A program made the position numbers and the translations under genes. The notes beneath the pieces were generated by a model that worked only from the letters and a program-made list of their open reading frames with translations, searched no databases and had not been told where the DNA came from. From CF-46 sp042408445 (GTDB lineage Bacteria; Chloroflexota; Limnocylindria; Limnocylindrales; CSP1-4), in NCBI GenBank assembly GCA_042408445.1, contig JBHORC010000001.1, positions 1 through 55,866 on the forward strand: a DNA stretch of 55,866 nt, given 5' to 3'. Position 1 is the stretch's first letter. Every line of letters starts with the position of its first letter. This document shows, piece after piece, positions 1-8,538 of this stretch.

Positions 1-59
1 CGCCCGGCGGCCCCGCGGCGCGGCCGCCCGCCGTTCCGCCGGGCCGCCCCTGCCGTCCC

Positions 60-2279
60 TCAGGGCCACCACTCGAGCGTTCGGTCGGCGTTGATCGGCC
101 ACCGCCGGCCCGTCGCCAGCTGGGTCAGGGTCCACGTCCCCACGCGATCCACGCTGACCGTCCAGCCGCCGTCCGGCGAGGCTCGAAGCTCGAGGAACCG
201 GCCCTCGACGTGGCCGATCAGTGCGGGCCTCGGATCGGCGAGGCGGCCGTTCACCGCTCGTGCCGCCGGGTCGGCGATCCGGTAGACGTCGGTGCCGGTC
301 GCCGTACGGTTCCCCACGATCAACGAGCGGTGATCGCTCGCAAACCCGAGGACGTCCGGCCCGTCCGGAGAGGCGCCGGGGATCGGCCAGTCGATCGAGA
401 CGTCGCTCCGCGGGTCGTCGTTGATCGCGGTCAGCGTCAGGCCGCCGCGGCCGTCCGGCAGCACCTGGTCGACGATGCCGCCGGCGCGATCGCGGACTCC
501 CAACGGAACGAGCGTCGCGTCGCGGATCCGGAGCCGGGCGAACCACGCGAACCGGCCATCGCAGGCGGTCTCGCAGGCGGCATGGGCGAGGCGCAGCTCG
601 GTCGGCGACCACCAGCCGGCCACGCGGTCGTAGCCGCGACGGGCGGGAAGCGCGGTCGTTCTCGCGGCACCGAGCGGGGCCACGAGGATCTGTCGATCGC
701 TCGTCCCGTCGGCCCGTTCGCGATCCGTGTCGCCGGCGATCGCGCCGCCATCCGGTCGCCAGGCGACATCGGACACCAGGGATGGCCAGTCCTTCGGCAG
801 GGGAAGGCGAGTCGCCTCCGCCGACGTGCCGTCCCACAGCCAGCCCGTGGAGCGTTCGTCGACCTGGACCCAGAGAAGGATCTGGTTCGTCCCGGGACGC
901 GGCAGCAGCTGAACGGATCGGTCGATCTGGTCCGGCTCCGGGACCGGGCCGACGTCGATCGACGGCATCACCGCGGCGACTCGCAGCCCGCCGTCCTGCG
1001 TCGGCGTGAGCTGCTCGACGTGAAGCCTCGCGATCGTGCTCGACGTGTCGAACCAGGCGGATGCGAGGGCCGGCGCGCCGGCGATGTCCGGTCCGGCCGG
1101 TGCCGGCGTCGGTGTGGGTGTCGGTTCGACCGCGGGCAGCGCGCTCGCGGGCAGCGGCACGCCTCCCACGATCCGGACGATCAGTGACTGGGCGACCCGC
1201 TCGCCGATCGGCAGGGCGACGCGTCGGCCGGTCGCCCGCTCGACGATCCAGAGGTTCGCGCCCGGCGTGTCCCCGGTCACCCCGAGAAACGACCCGTCGT
1301 CGGACCACGCGATGTCGGCGACCCCGTCATCGCCGCTCCACAGCTCGCTCGAACCGCCGTCCCAGGCCACGTACCGCACGGTCTGGTCGGCGCTGTAGGC
1401 GAGGCCGCGGCCGGCGGGATCGATCGCGAGGTGGTCGAGGGATGGCAGGACGGCCAGCGTCCGCGACGCGCCGCCGGCGAGCGGCCAGGCGAGGATCGCA
1501 GTGCCGTGGTCGTTCGGGCCGACGTCCGTCGTCACGCCGATCCCGAGCGCGGGATCCGTGTCGTCGAACCCGATGCCGGACGGGCCGACGTTGGGTGCGG
1601 CCGCGAGCGGAACGACCGTGTTCGATGCCGGGTCGATCCGGGAGAAGCGCCACTGGGCGCCGGGCGGCTGGATCCCGTCGAGATGCTCCCGGAGCACCAG
1701 GACGTCGTCGGCGTCGAACGCCTGGATCGACGCGCCGTCCGGGACCGCGGTCCGGACGAGATGCCCGTTGCGGGTGTCGATGACGAACGTCTCGGTCGCC
1801 CCGCTGTCGCCCGGATGGCCGATCCACGCGATCCGCCGTCCGTCGGCCGACCAGACCGCTTCGTCGATCGGCGCCGGCGGGAGATCGAGCTGCCAGAGGT
1901 CCGTGCCGTCGTCTGTCCGGATCGCGACGAGATGCTGCCCGGCGTCGGTCGGCAGGGCGGCGATCGCAATCGAACCACTCGGGTCGACGCCCCAGGTGCG
2001 GCCATCCTCGGCCTCGGGCCGGCGGCCGACGACTCGCGCCGGGCTGGCGCCATCCAGGCGGCGCGCCATCAGGACGGACGCCTCCGCATCGAGCAGCTCG
2101 TAGAACACCAACGGCCCTGTGGCCGCCGGGGCCGGAGCGGCGCTCTCGCCCGGACCGTCGGTGGCGCGAGGCGTCGTCGGCGTCGGGCCGCAGGCGACCG
2201 CGACGACGGTCGCGACCGCGACCAGGGCTGCTGCCGGCCAGGCGACCCGGATCCCTCGCCGCCTTCTCCGTCTTGTCAT
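60..2279 (-). CDS. Lipoprotein with WD40/PD40-like beta-propeller repeats
   Basis: Secreted lipoprotein of 739 residues. The N-terminus is a run of arginines, a hydrophobic helix and a lipobox (VAVAC) whose Cys30 would be lipidated. A Pro/Thr-rich linker follows. The body carries repeated blade-like segments such as VWSADGRRIAWIG, IAWSDDGSFLGV and VAWRPDGGAIAG, typical of TolB/PD40 propellers, with a second Pro/Thr linker near residue 390 separating two propeller halves. It probably acts as an extracytoplasmic binding or scaffold protein; no catalytic motif is visible. It is transcribed away from the TPR gene at 2512. No Shine-Dalgarno or TAnnnT box is obvious before the ATG. The fold class is fairly sure, the role unknown. 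Confidence 0.8.
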   Translation of the reverse strand: MTRRRRRRGIRVAWPAAALVAVATVVAVACGPTPTTPRATDGPGESAAPAPAATGPLVFYELLDAEASVLMARRLDGASPARVVGRRPEAEDGRTWGVDPSGSIAIAALPTDAGQHLVAIRTDDGTDLWQLDLPPAPIDEAVWSADGRRIAWIGHPGDSGATETFVIDTRNGHLVRTAVPDGASIQAFDADDVLVLREHLDGIQPPGAQWRFSRIDPASNTVVPLAAAPNVGPSGIGFDDTDPALGIGVTTDVGPNDHGTAILAWPLAGGASRTLAVLPSLDHLAIDPAGRGLAYSADQTVRYVAWDGGSSELWSGDDGVADIAWSDDGSFLGVTGDTPGANLWIVERATGRRVALPIGERVAQSLIVRIVGGVPLPASALPAVEPTPTPTPAPAGPDIAGAPALASAWFDTSSTIARLHVEQLTPTQDGGLRVAAVMPSIDVGPVPEPDQIDRSVQLLPRPGTNQILLWVQVDERSTGWLWDGTSAEATRLPLPKDWPSLVSDVAWRPDGGAIAGDTDRERADGTSDRQILVAPLGAARTTALPARRGYDRVAGWWSPTELRLAHAACETACDGRFAWFARLRIRDATLVPLGVRDRAGGIVDQVLPDGRGGLTLTAINDDPRSDVSIDWPIPGASPDGPDVLGFASDHRSLIVGNRTATGTDVYRIADPAARAVNGRLADPRPALIGHVEGRFLELRASPDGGWTVSVDRVGTWTLTQLATGRRWPINADRTLEWWP

Positions 2280-2402
2280 CCGGGGCCCATGATCGCCCGT
2301 CCGCCGCGCCCGCGCGACCGGGCGGCTCTCGGCAGGCTGGCCCCGCTGGCCGCGGGGCGCGATGGCCGTGCGGAACCCGACCGTCCTCGTTGGCCGCCAC
2401 GT

Positions 2403-2431
2403 TTGACGGCCCGATCATGCGATGCTACAAA
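2403..2431 (+). promoter_or_regulatory. Sigma70-type promoter of the TPR gene
   Basis: TTGACG (2403-2408), a 17-base spacer and TACAAA (2426-2431) form a near-consensus promoter. The predicted transcript starts near 2438, giving a leader of about 74 bases before the GTG at 2512. Confidence 0.6.
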
Positions 2432-2511
2432 GCCAAGCCGCCTCCGGGATCCCCGACCCCCGGCTGAAGCCGTCCCGGCGGTGCGCCGCCAGCACATCGG
2501 AGACCTCCCCC

Positions 2512-3369
2512 GTGACCTTTCCCGAACTCGAGACGCAGCCATCGAGCGCCGTCAACCAGGTCCGCCTGAAGCGGCAGCTCGTCGACCAGGCGATCGCCCA
2601 GGCGACGGCCGCCCAGTGGGCCGAGGCCGCCGAGACGAACAAGCGGCTGCTCGAGCTCGGACCGGACGCGGAGTCGGAGAACCGCCTCGCGAAGTCGCTC
2701 TGGGAGCTCGGCGAGCTCGCCGCCGCGCGCGAGCACTACCAGACCGCGCTGGCCCTCGATCCGACGAACCGGATCGCGGAGCGCAACATCGATCGGCTGC
2801 GGATGCTCCTCGTCGAGGCCGGCGACAAGACGGTCCCCGCGAGCGACGGGAGCAAGGCGCCCGTCTCGATCTTCGTCGAGGAGACCGGCAAGACCGGCTT
2901 CGCGTTCCTCACGGACCTCCCGCACCCGCGCAAGCTCGCCCAGGTGAACCCCGGCGACGCCGTCGAGCTGACCCCCGAGAGTGGCCGGCTCATCGCGTTC
3001 AGCAACGGGATGCGGATCGGCATCGTCGAGCCGCGCGTCGCGGCGCGTCTCCTGAAGCTGATGGCGGACGGCAACAAGTACGCGGCCGGCGTCACGTCGC
3101 TCGGCGACAAGGACGTCCGGATCATCATCCGCGAGATCTACCAGGACCCCCGGAACTACGGGAAGGTCTCGTTCCCGATGGCGGCGAAGTCCACGGACCT
3201 GCGGCCGTACACGAAGGGCACCCTGATCCGCGAGGAGATGGACCTCGAGGACGATCTCGAGGACGACGACGAGGACGACGAGATCGAGGACCTCGATCGC
3301 GTCCTGCCGCCCGAGTCGACGACGGACGAGGCGTTCGAGGAAGAGCTCGACGAGGCGGACGAGAGCTAG
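2512..3369 (+). CDS. TPR-containing cytoplasmic protein with acidic tail
   Basis: A protein of 285 residues. The open frame extends upstream to 2422, but the GTG at 2512 is preferred: it follows CGGAGACC, the same leader sequence that precedes the GTG of the 6825 gene, and the residues before it are low-complexity. The N-terminal third contains a TPR hairpin pair (QATAAQWAEAAETNKRLLEL and AAAREHYQTALALDPTNRIA). A middle beta-rich part (about residues 90-220) matches nothing I recognise. The last 45 residues are strongly acidic (runs of Glu and Asp). There is no signal peptide, so it is cytoplasmic and perhaps a protein-interaction or nucleic-acid-mimic adaptor. Function unknown. Confidence 0.75.
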   Translation: MTFPELETQPSSAVNQVRLKRQLVDQAIAQATAAQWAEAAETNKRLLELGPDAESENRLAKSLWELGELAAAREHYQTALALDPTNRIAERNIDRLRMLLVEAGDKTVPASDGSKAPVSIFVEETGKTGFAFLTDLPHPRKLAQVNPGDAVELTPESGRLIAFSNGMRIGIVEPRVAARLLKLMADGNKYAAGVTSLGDKDVRIIIREIYQDPRNYGKVSFPMAAKSTDLRPYTKGTLIREEMDLEDDLEDDDEDDEIEDLDRVLPPESTTDEAFEEELDEADES

Positions 3370-3461
3370 GGCCCGCAGCGCTCGGCGGCCTGATCCGCGT
3401 TGCGGGTCGGGCCCGCGCTCCGATCGTGCCGCCTCCCGCCCGCCCGGCGGGTGGCCTCGCT

Positions 3462-3482
3462 GGCTGGCCCTCGAGGGCAGCC
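3462..3482 (+). terminator. Terminator-like hairpin after the TPR gene
   Basis: GGCT plus GCCC pair with GGGC plus AGCC around a TCGA loop, with one bulged G at 3466. The core GCCCTCGAGGGC is a perfect palindrome. It is followed by a short pyrimidine stretch but no real T-tract. Confidence 0.35.
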
Positions 3483-3722
3483 TTCCGCTCATTTGACAGC
3501 CACCGTCGCCTTTGGCGACCGCGATGGCCGCGTCAGCCCTGAATTCAACCGTTGTTAGCCGCTCGGGGCAAATTCCACCCTTCGTACCGGGCAGGTCGCC
3601 CGATGTCCTCGCCAAAGGGCGTCCTGGCTGCCGGATGAGCCGCCGAGCGGCGTGACGCCCCCGACGGCCGCGCAACGACACGCCGACCTGGCAACGGGTC
3701 GACTTCGGTGAGCGTCGGCTTG

Positions 3723-3728
3723 TAGGCT
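3723..3728 (+). promoter_or_regulatory. Leaderless -10 box (TAGGCT)
   Basis: TAGGCT ends 8 bases before the ATG at 3737. A TCGACT (3699-3704) 18 bases upstream could be the -35. Transcription would begin at or next to the start codon. Confidence 0.5.
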
Positions 3729-3736
3729 GTTCGGCG

Positions 3737-6733
3737 ATGGCGGGACGGACATCACTGGTTCGCGCGGAGCCGGGCTTCACGCTGCCCTTCTTCGAGCGGC
3801 TCGCGCCGCCTCCGCCGCCCGCCCTGATCGCGGCCCGGATCGAGTCCCTCGCCAAGCCTGGCGACACCGTCCTGGATCTGGCCGGCCGAGGTGGCTGGGT
3901 CGCGCGGGCTGCCGTGGATCGCCAGCGGCGGGCCGTGACGCTCGAGTCGTCGCCCCTCACCCGGCTCCTCGCGGAGCTCGTCCTCCGGCCGCCGGACCTC
4001 CGCCATCTCGACGCCGCGTTCCAGGCGATGGGCGCGTCGCCCCATGGCCAGACGAGCCTGAAGGTCGCGGTCGGCGACCTGTTCGCGACCCGGTGTGCCA
4101 CGTGCGGTCGATCGCTCGTGCTCGACGAGATCGTGTGGCCGTCGCAGGACGAGCCGGCCGCCCGGAACGACGAAGCGGCACCGAACGACGAGGGCGATCG
4201 CGAGGCGAGATCCGATCGAGCCCGGGGCGGCCGCGGCGGGCCCGAGGACAGCGACGCGCCCGGCGACAAGGACGCCTCGGCCGCCCGCGACACCCGCGAC
4301 ACCCGCGACACCCGCGACGTCGAGGCTCGCAAGGTCTATGCCTGCCCGGTCTGCCGCGGACCCCGCGGCAGCGACCAGCGGACGGCACCGCTGGACGAGA
4401 TCGATCGCGCCCGTGCCACGGCGGTCCCCGGCGAGCTGCGCGCCGTCCGATCGCGGCTCCGCGACCGCTTTCCGGTGGTCGAGGGCGGCGTGGGGCTCGT
4501 CGACGGCCTGCTGGACCTCCACACCCCGCGCCAGCTCGTCGGCCTCGACGCGATCCTCGACCGGATCGAGAGTGACCTCCGTGCCGCGCCGGTGGAGGCT
4601 GCCCTCCGTCTCGCCTTCCTCCACGCCCTCCAGCCCGCAAGTCGCCTGAACGGCCACCCGCACCGCGTCGGGTCACTGCGGATCCAGGCCGGCCGCGTCC
4701 GACCGCCGGGCTCCGGCCCCTGGCGCGAACGGAACCCGTGGCTCGCGTTCGAGGACGGGATCCGGATCGTCCGCGGCTTCATCCAGCGTCTCGAGGGTGG
4801 GCCCGGCGGCGCCGTGCAGGCACGGCTCGGCAACGACCTCCAGGCGCTCGACGAGGGAGCCGCCAGCGCCGTTGTCGCCGTCACCGGGCCGAGCACGACG
4901 CGGGCGATCGGCGAGGAGGCAACGAGCGGCACCGGTCGCGACGGCAGCCGCGGGCTGAGGCGGCGCGTCCGGCTCGTGATCGGCCAGCCACCCGTTCGCC
5001 CGAACCAGGAGCGGCTCTCGATGACCTACTGGGCGACCGCGTGGACGCTCGGTGGTGAGGCCGCCACGGCGCTGCCGCTCGCGGCCCTGTCCGGTCCGCC
5101 GATCCGCGCCCCATGGGGCTGGCAATCGGCGGCCCTTGCCCGATCGCTCGCCTCGGTCGAGCCGTCGATCGCCCGCGACGGCCGCGTCGCGTATATCGTC
5201 GACGGCGGTCGCGAGGCGCTCCTGTCGGCCGCGCTCGGCGGCGTCGAGGCCGGTTTCCGGCTCCTCTCCGCGCGCCTCGGCGACGGGGACGACGAGGCGA
5301 CGGGCACCGTCGAGCTCCTGCCGCCCGGATCCGCTCCGCCGCCGGCGCCGCGAACCCGAGCGAACGTCCCGCTCGAGCCGCTCTCCGGCGGCGCCGGCGA
5401 CCCGGACATCGTCCCGGGGATCGGGCTGTTCGGGGCCGCGGAGCGGGTCGACCGTCGGCCGTTCTCGACCGCGGACGTCAGCCGGACCGTCGTCGACGTT
5501 GCGGTCGAGTCGCTGAAGGCGCGCGGCGAGCCGGCGAGCAGCGAGCGCCTCCTCGGCGACGTCCTCGTGGGGCTCGATCGTGCGGGCCAGCTCCGGCGGC
5601 TCGTTGCCGACCACGGTCTCGGCGTGCTCCGCGACGACGACCGGCCGGCTGCGGCCGGCACGAGTCCCGAGCCGCCGGTCGATGACCCGCTCGACACGGG
5701 CGATCTCGACGAAGCCCTGTCGCCCGACGATGCGGGCCCGGAATCTCCGCTCCAGCGCCCGCCCCTCACCCCTCGCGGCCCCGGGCCCGTCGTCGGCATG
5801 GAGGTTTCGCTCCGGACCCGCCGGCTCGTCCGCGCGGCCGAGGCGCCGCCGGATCCCGTCGATGCGCTGCTCGCGCTGATCGGCGATGGGCTCGCGTCGG
5901 CCGGCCGTGGACGGCTCGAGGAGGTGGCGACCGGCCGCTGGTGGCTCGCCGACCGACGCGATCGTGACGCCGCCGCGATCCCCCTGTCGGATCGCGTCGA
6001 ATGGGCCGTCTACAGCCTCCTGTCGACGTCGGGCCCGATGCCCGAGGCGTCCTTCCTCCAGCGGATCGCGGCGATCTTCCAGGGGCCGGACCTGCCCGAC
6101 GAGGCACTCGTTCGTGCCTGCCTCCAGAGCTACCGCAGCCGGGCCAGCACGGCCGACCGGGTGGTGACTGGCGACGACCTGCTGCGCCGCGCCCAGGAGC
6201 ACGCCGAGTTGATCGCGCTGCTCGCCGACGCCGGCCATCGGCTCGGGCTGCGCGTCTGGATCGGTCGTCGGGAGCAGGCGCGCCGGCTGGGTCGCGGCCG
6301 GCTGGGCGACCTGCTCGACGAGCGCGAGGCGCAGGCGCCGCTCACGAACATCAACCGGGCCGTGGACGAGGTCGCCGACGTCGATTGCGCCTGGTACATC
6401 CGGGGGAAGATGGCCTTCCTGTTCGAGGTCGAATGGACGGCGATGCTCGGCGAGCCGATCCTCCGCCGCCACGCGCGAATCCCCCAGGACGACGGCACGG
6501 TCCGCTTCCTCGTGGTCGCACCGGAACGGACCGAGCTGGTCCGCCACAAGATCGACCGGTCGCCGCTGCTGCGCGACGCGTTCGAGCGGGACAACTGGCA
6601 CGTCCTGAAGTGGAACCACCTCCGCTCGTTCGCCTCACAGGAGGATCTGCGCCTGGACGCGCTCGAGCCGTACCTCGGCCTCGACCCGCTCGTCGAGCGG
6701 AGCGGCGAGCAGCTCGGGTTGTTCGGCGCCTGA
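3737..6733 (+). CDS. DNA methyltransferase-like protein fused to a PD-(D/E)XK-like nuclease domain
   Basis: A protein of 998 residues. Residues 41-80 look like a SAM-binding start (VLDLAGRGG at 45-53). A zinc ribbon follows as two CxxC pairs (C120/C123 and C203/C206) split by a charged low-complexity insert containing DTR repeats. Residues 255-310 (LHTPRQLVGLDAILDRI) and 410-450 resemble the multi-domain adenine methylases of the DUF1156 kind, but the expected catalytic DPPY is IGQPPV at 415-420, so methylation activity is doubtful. Residues 750-800 look like a winged helix. The C-terminus (about 828-960) has the pattern GLRVWIG, DVDCAWY (D883), FEVEW (E897, E899), LVVAPERTELVRHK, as in PD-(D/E)XK restriction-like nucleases. 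It probably acts on DNA. It stands alone, without a separate methylase or specificity gene. The start is supported by a leaderless -10 box. Confidence 0.6.
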   Translation: MAGRTSLVRAEPGFTLPFFERLAPPPPPALIAARIESLAKPGDTVLDLAGRGGWVARAAVDRQRRAVTLESSPLTRLLAELVLRPPDLRHLDAAFQAMGASPHGQTSLKVAVGDLFATRCATCGRSLVLDEIVWPSQDEPAARNDEAAPNDEGDREARSDRARGGRGGPEDSDAPGDKDASAARDTRDTRDTRDVEARKVYACPVCRGPRGSDQRTAPLDEIDRARATAVPGELRAVRSRLRDRFPVVEGGVGLVDGLLDLHTPRQLVGLDAILDRIESDLRAAPVEAALRLAFLHALQPASRLNGHPHRVGSLRIQAGRVRPPGSGPWRERNPWLAFEDGIRIVRGFIQRLEGGPGGAVQARLGNDLQALDEGAASAVVAVTGPSTTRAIGEEATSGTGRDGSRGLRRRVRLVIGQPPVRPNQERLSMTYWATAWTLGGEAATALPLAALSGPPIRAPWGWQSAALARSLASVEPSIARDGRVAYIVDGGREALLSAALGGVEAGFRLLSARLGDGDDEATGTVELLPPGSAPPPAPRTRANVPLEPLSGGAGDPDIVPGIGLFGAAERVDRRPFSTADVSRTVVDVAVESLKARGEPASSERLLGDVLVGLDRAGQLRRLVADHGLGVLRDDDRPAAAGTSPEPPVDDPLDTGDLDEALSPDDAGPESPLQRPPLTPRGPGPVVGMEVSLRTRRLVRAAEAPPDPVDALLALIGDGLASAGRGRLEEVATGRWWLADRRDRDAAAIPLSDRVEWAVYSLLSTSGPMPEASFLQRIAAIFQGPDLPDEALVRACLQSYRSRASTADRVVTGDDLLRRAQEHAELIALLADAGHRLGLRVWIGRREQARRLGRGRLGDLLDEREAQAPLTNINRAVDEVADVDCAWYIRGKMAFLFEVEWTAMLGEPILRRHARIPQDDGTVRFLVVAPERTELVRHKIDRSPLLRDAFERDNWHVLKWNHLRSFASQEDLRLDALEPYLGLDPLVERSGEQLGLFGA
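4284..4319 (+). repeat. 9-base tandem repeat within the 3737 gene
   Basis: Three exact copies of CCCGCGACA (4284-4310) and one 8/9 copy (4311-4319), encoding Asp-Thr-Arg repeats in the linker between the two halves of the zinc ribbon. The 9-base unit keeps the frame whatever the copy number. Confidence 0.85.
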
Positions 6734-6824
6734 CCGCTCGAGGTCGCGCTACTCTGCTCCCAACATCCCGCCGCCCGATCCGGGCGAGAACGGCGCGACC
6801 GCGCCGCACATCGGAGACCTCGAC

Positions 6825-8507
6825 GTGACCCAGCCCGAACAGCCCGTGTCCCCGGTCGACCAGCTCGCCGACCGGTTCTGGGAGGCGATCCTCGAGCTGA
6901 ACCCAACGACCGCAACCGTCTACGGCGACGAGCGCTACGCCGACCGGCTCGAGGACCCGAGCCCGGCGGGGCGGGCGAAGGCGCGGCGACTCATGGTCGA
7001 GACGAAGGCGGCGGCCGAGGCGATCCCGCCGGACGGTCTGTCCGTCGAGGAGCGGATCACCCGGGACATGCTCATCGTCATCGCCGACCAGGGAATCGAG
7101 GAGGACGACCAGGGCGTCCACCGGCTCCGGGTCGTCGACCAGATCGGCGGGCCCCAGACGCTCCTGCCGCAGGTGTGCCAGTTCCAGCCGCTCGACACCC
7201 CGGAGCGTCTGGACAAGTTCATCGGCCGCCTGGAGGCGTACCGCGACTACATGGCGGCGAACGCCGACATCCTCCGGGAGGGCCTCGAGACGGGCCTCGC
7301 CGCGCCGCGGATCGTGGCCGACCGGACGGTCGCCCAGCTGGAGCGACTCCTCGCGATCCCGATCGACCAGGCGATCGTCCCGGCGATGGCGAAGGTCACG
7401 AACGAGGCGGACCGCGAGCGGATCCGGAAGGTGACCGAGCAGGTGGTCTACCCCGCGGATCGCGCGTTCTACGAGGTCCTGAGCGGCGACTACCTGAAGG
7501 CCGCGCGCGAGGATCCCGGTCTCTGGTCGGCCCGGAACGGCGAGTCCCTCTACCGGACGCAGATGCGGTCGTGGACGACGCTCGAGCTCGAGCCGGCCGA
7601 CGTCCATCAGATCGGCCTCGACGAGCTCGCCAAGGTGAACGAGGGTCGCCGCGCGATCGCGTCGGCAGCCGGCGCCGCCAACCCGAACGAGTATCGCCAG
7701 CGGCTCGCCGACGATCCGGAGAACACGCCGACCTCCAAGGATGAGCTCCTCGCACGCGCCCGCGAGGACATCGAGCGGGCAATGGCCGCCGCGCCGGAGT
7801 TCTTCGGCACGCTGCCGAAGTCCGGCCTGGATGTCATGGCGGTCGAGGAGTTCAAGGAGCGCGACGCGCCGTTCGCCTACTACTTCCCGCCCTCGCCGGA
7901 CGGCACGCGGCCCGGGATCTACTACGCGAACGGCTACGACCTGCAGAGCCGGAAGTACACGAAGCTCGCGACGACGACCTACCACGAGGCCGTCCCGGGC
8001 CACCACTTCCAGATCGCGCTGGAGCAGGAGAACCCGAACCTGTCCGTGTTCCGCCGCCTCGGCGCGCGGATCGTCGGCGGGGCGTACGTCGAGGGCTGGG
8101 GCCTGTACAGCGAGAAGCTCGCGGACGAGATGGGCCTCTTCCGTAATGACGGCGAGCGGTTCGGGATGCTCGACGCGGTCGCCTGGCGGGCGGCCCGGCT
8201 CGTCGTCGACACCGGCCTCCACGCGCTCCGCTGGTCGCGCCAGCAGTCGATCGACTTCCTGCTCGAGACGGGCCTGTCCGAGACGGATGCGACCATCGAG
8301 ACGGACCGCTACATCTGCTGGCCTGGCCAGGCGCTGACCTACATGATCGGCTGCCGGGAGATCGAGCGGCTGCGGGCCGAGATCGCGGCCCGGGACGGCT
8401 CGCGCTTCGACCTTCGCGAGTTCCACGATCAGGTCCTCGGCCACGGCTCGCTGCCGCTGGCGACGCTCGCCCGCGAGCTCCCCAACTGGGTGGCCGCGCC
8501 GGCCTGA
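6825..8507 (+). CDS. DUF885 family protein, putative metallopeptidase
   Basis: A protein of 560 residues covering the full DUF885 family. The hallmark YHEAVPGHHFQ motif lies near residues 386-395 and EGWGLYSEKL near 422-431; together they make an HExxPGHH...E zinc-site pattern seen in gluzincin-like peptidases. No signal peptide is visible, so it is probably cytoplasmic. The family is mostly uncharacterised; members are thought to be peptidases or carboxypeptidase-like hydrolases. The start is the GTG at 6825, preceded by the leader GCACATCGGAGACCTC, which also occurs before the GTG at 2512. It lies 91 bases after the methyltransferase-like gene with a possible -10 (TACTCT, 6750-6755) in between. 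It is convergent with the FAD oxidase. Confidence 0.85.
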   Translation: MTQPEQPVSPVDQLADRFWEAILELNPTTATVYGDERYADRLEDPSPAGRAKARRLMVETKAAAEAIPPDGLSVEERITRDMLIVIADQGIEEDDQGVHRLRVVDQIGGPQTLLPQVCQFQPLDTPERLDKFIGRLEAYRDYMAANADILREGLETGLAAPRIVADRTVAQLERLLAIPIDQAIVPAMAKVTNEADRERIRKVTEQVVYPADRAFYEVLSGDYLKAAREDPGLWSARNGESLYRTQMRSWTTLELEPADVHQIGLDELAKVNEGRRAIASAAGAANPNEYRQRLADDPENTPTSKDELLARAREDIERAMAAAPEFFGTLPKSGLDVMAVEEFKERDAPFAYYFPPSPDGTRPGIYYANGYDLQSRKYTKLATTTYHEAVPGHHFQIALEQENPNLSVFRRLGARIVGGAYVEGWGLYSEKLADEMGLFRNDGERFGMLDAVAWRAARLVVDTGLHALRWSRQQSIDFLLETGLSETDATIETDRYICWPGQALTYMIGCREIERLRAEIAARDGSRFDLREFHDQVLGHGSLPLATLARELPNWVAAPA

Positions 8508-8538
8508 GCAGTCCGCGCCATGCCGCCGGGCGGTCGCG

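Larger units (their letters stand above)
3370..3736. other. 367-base intergenic region with hairpins
   Basis: No convincing coding sequence. It holds a terminator-like hairpin (3462-3482), a perfect small hairpin GTCGCC-TTT-GGCGAC (3505-3519), an isolated TTGACA (3493-3498) without a matching -10, an 8-base palindrome TGAATTCA near 3540, and the promoter of the 3737 gene at its right end. Confidence 0.5.

Noticed and set aside
1431..3542. A 703-codon open frame on the plus strand running opposite the lipoprotein gene and through the TPR gene
   Set aside because: Arg/Gly/Ala-rich low-complexity translation with no domain. It is antisense to, or out of frame with, two better-supported genes; such frames are common at this GC content.
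2425..4332. A 635-codon minus-strand open frame
   Set aside because: Covers the TPR gene, an intergenic hairpin region and the start of the methyltransferase-like gene; composition is a mirror of those genes, with no motifs.
4673..6619. A 648-codon minus-strand open frame opposite the methyltransferase-like gene
   Set aside because: Arg/Glu/Val-rich shadow with no recognisable domain, while the plus strand has zinc-ribbon and nuclease-like motifs.
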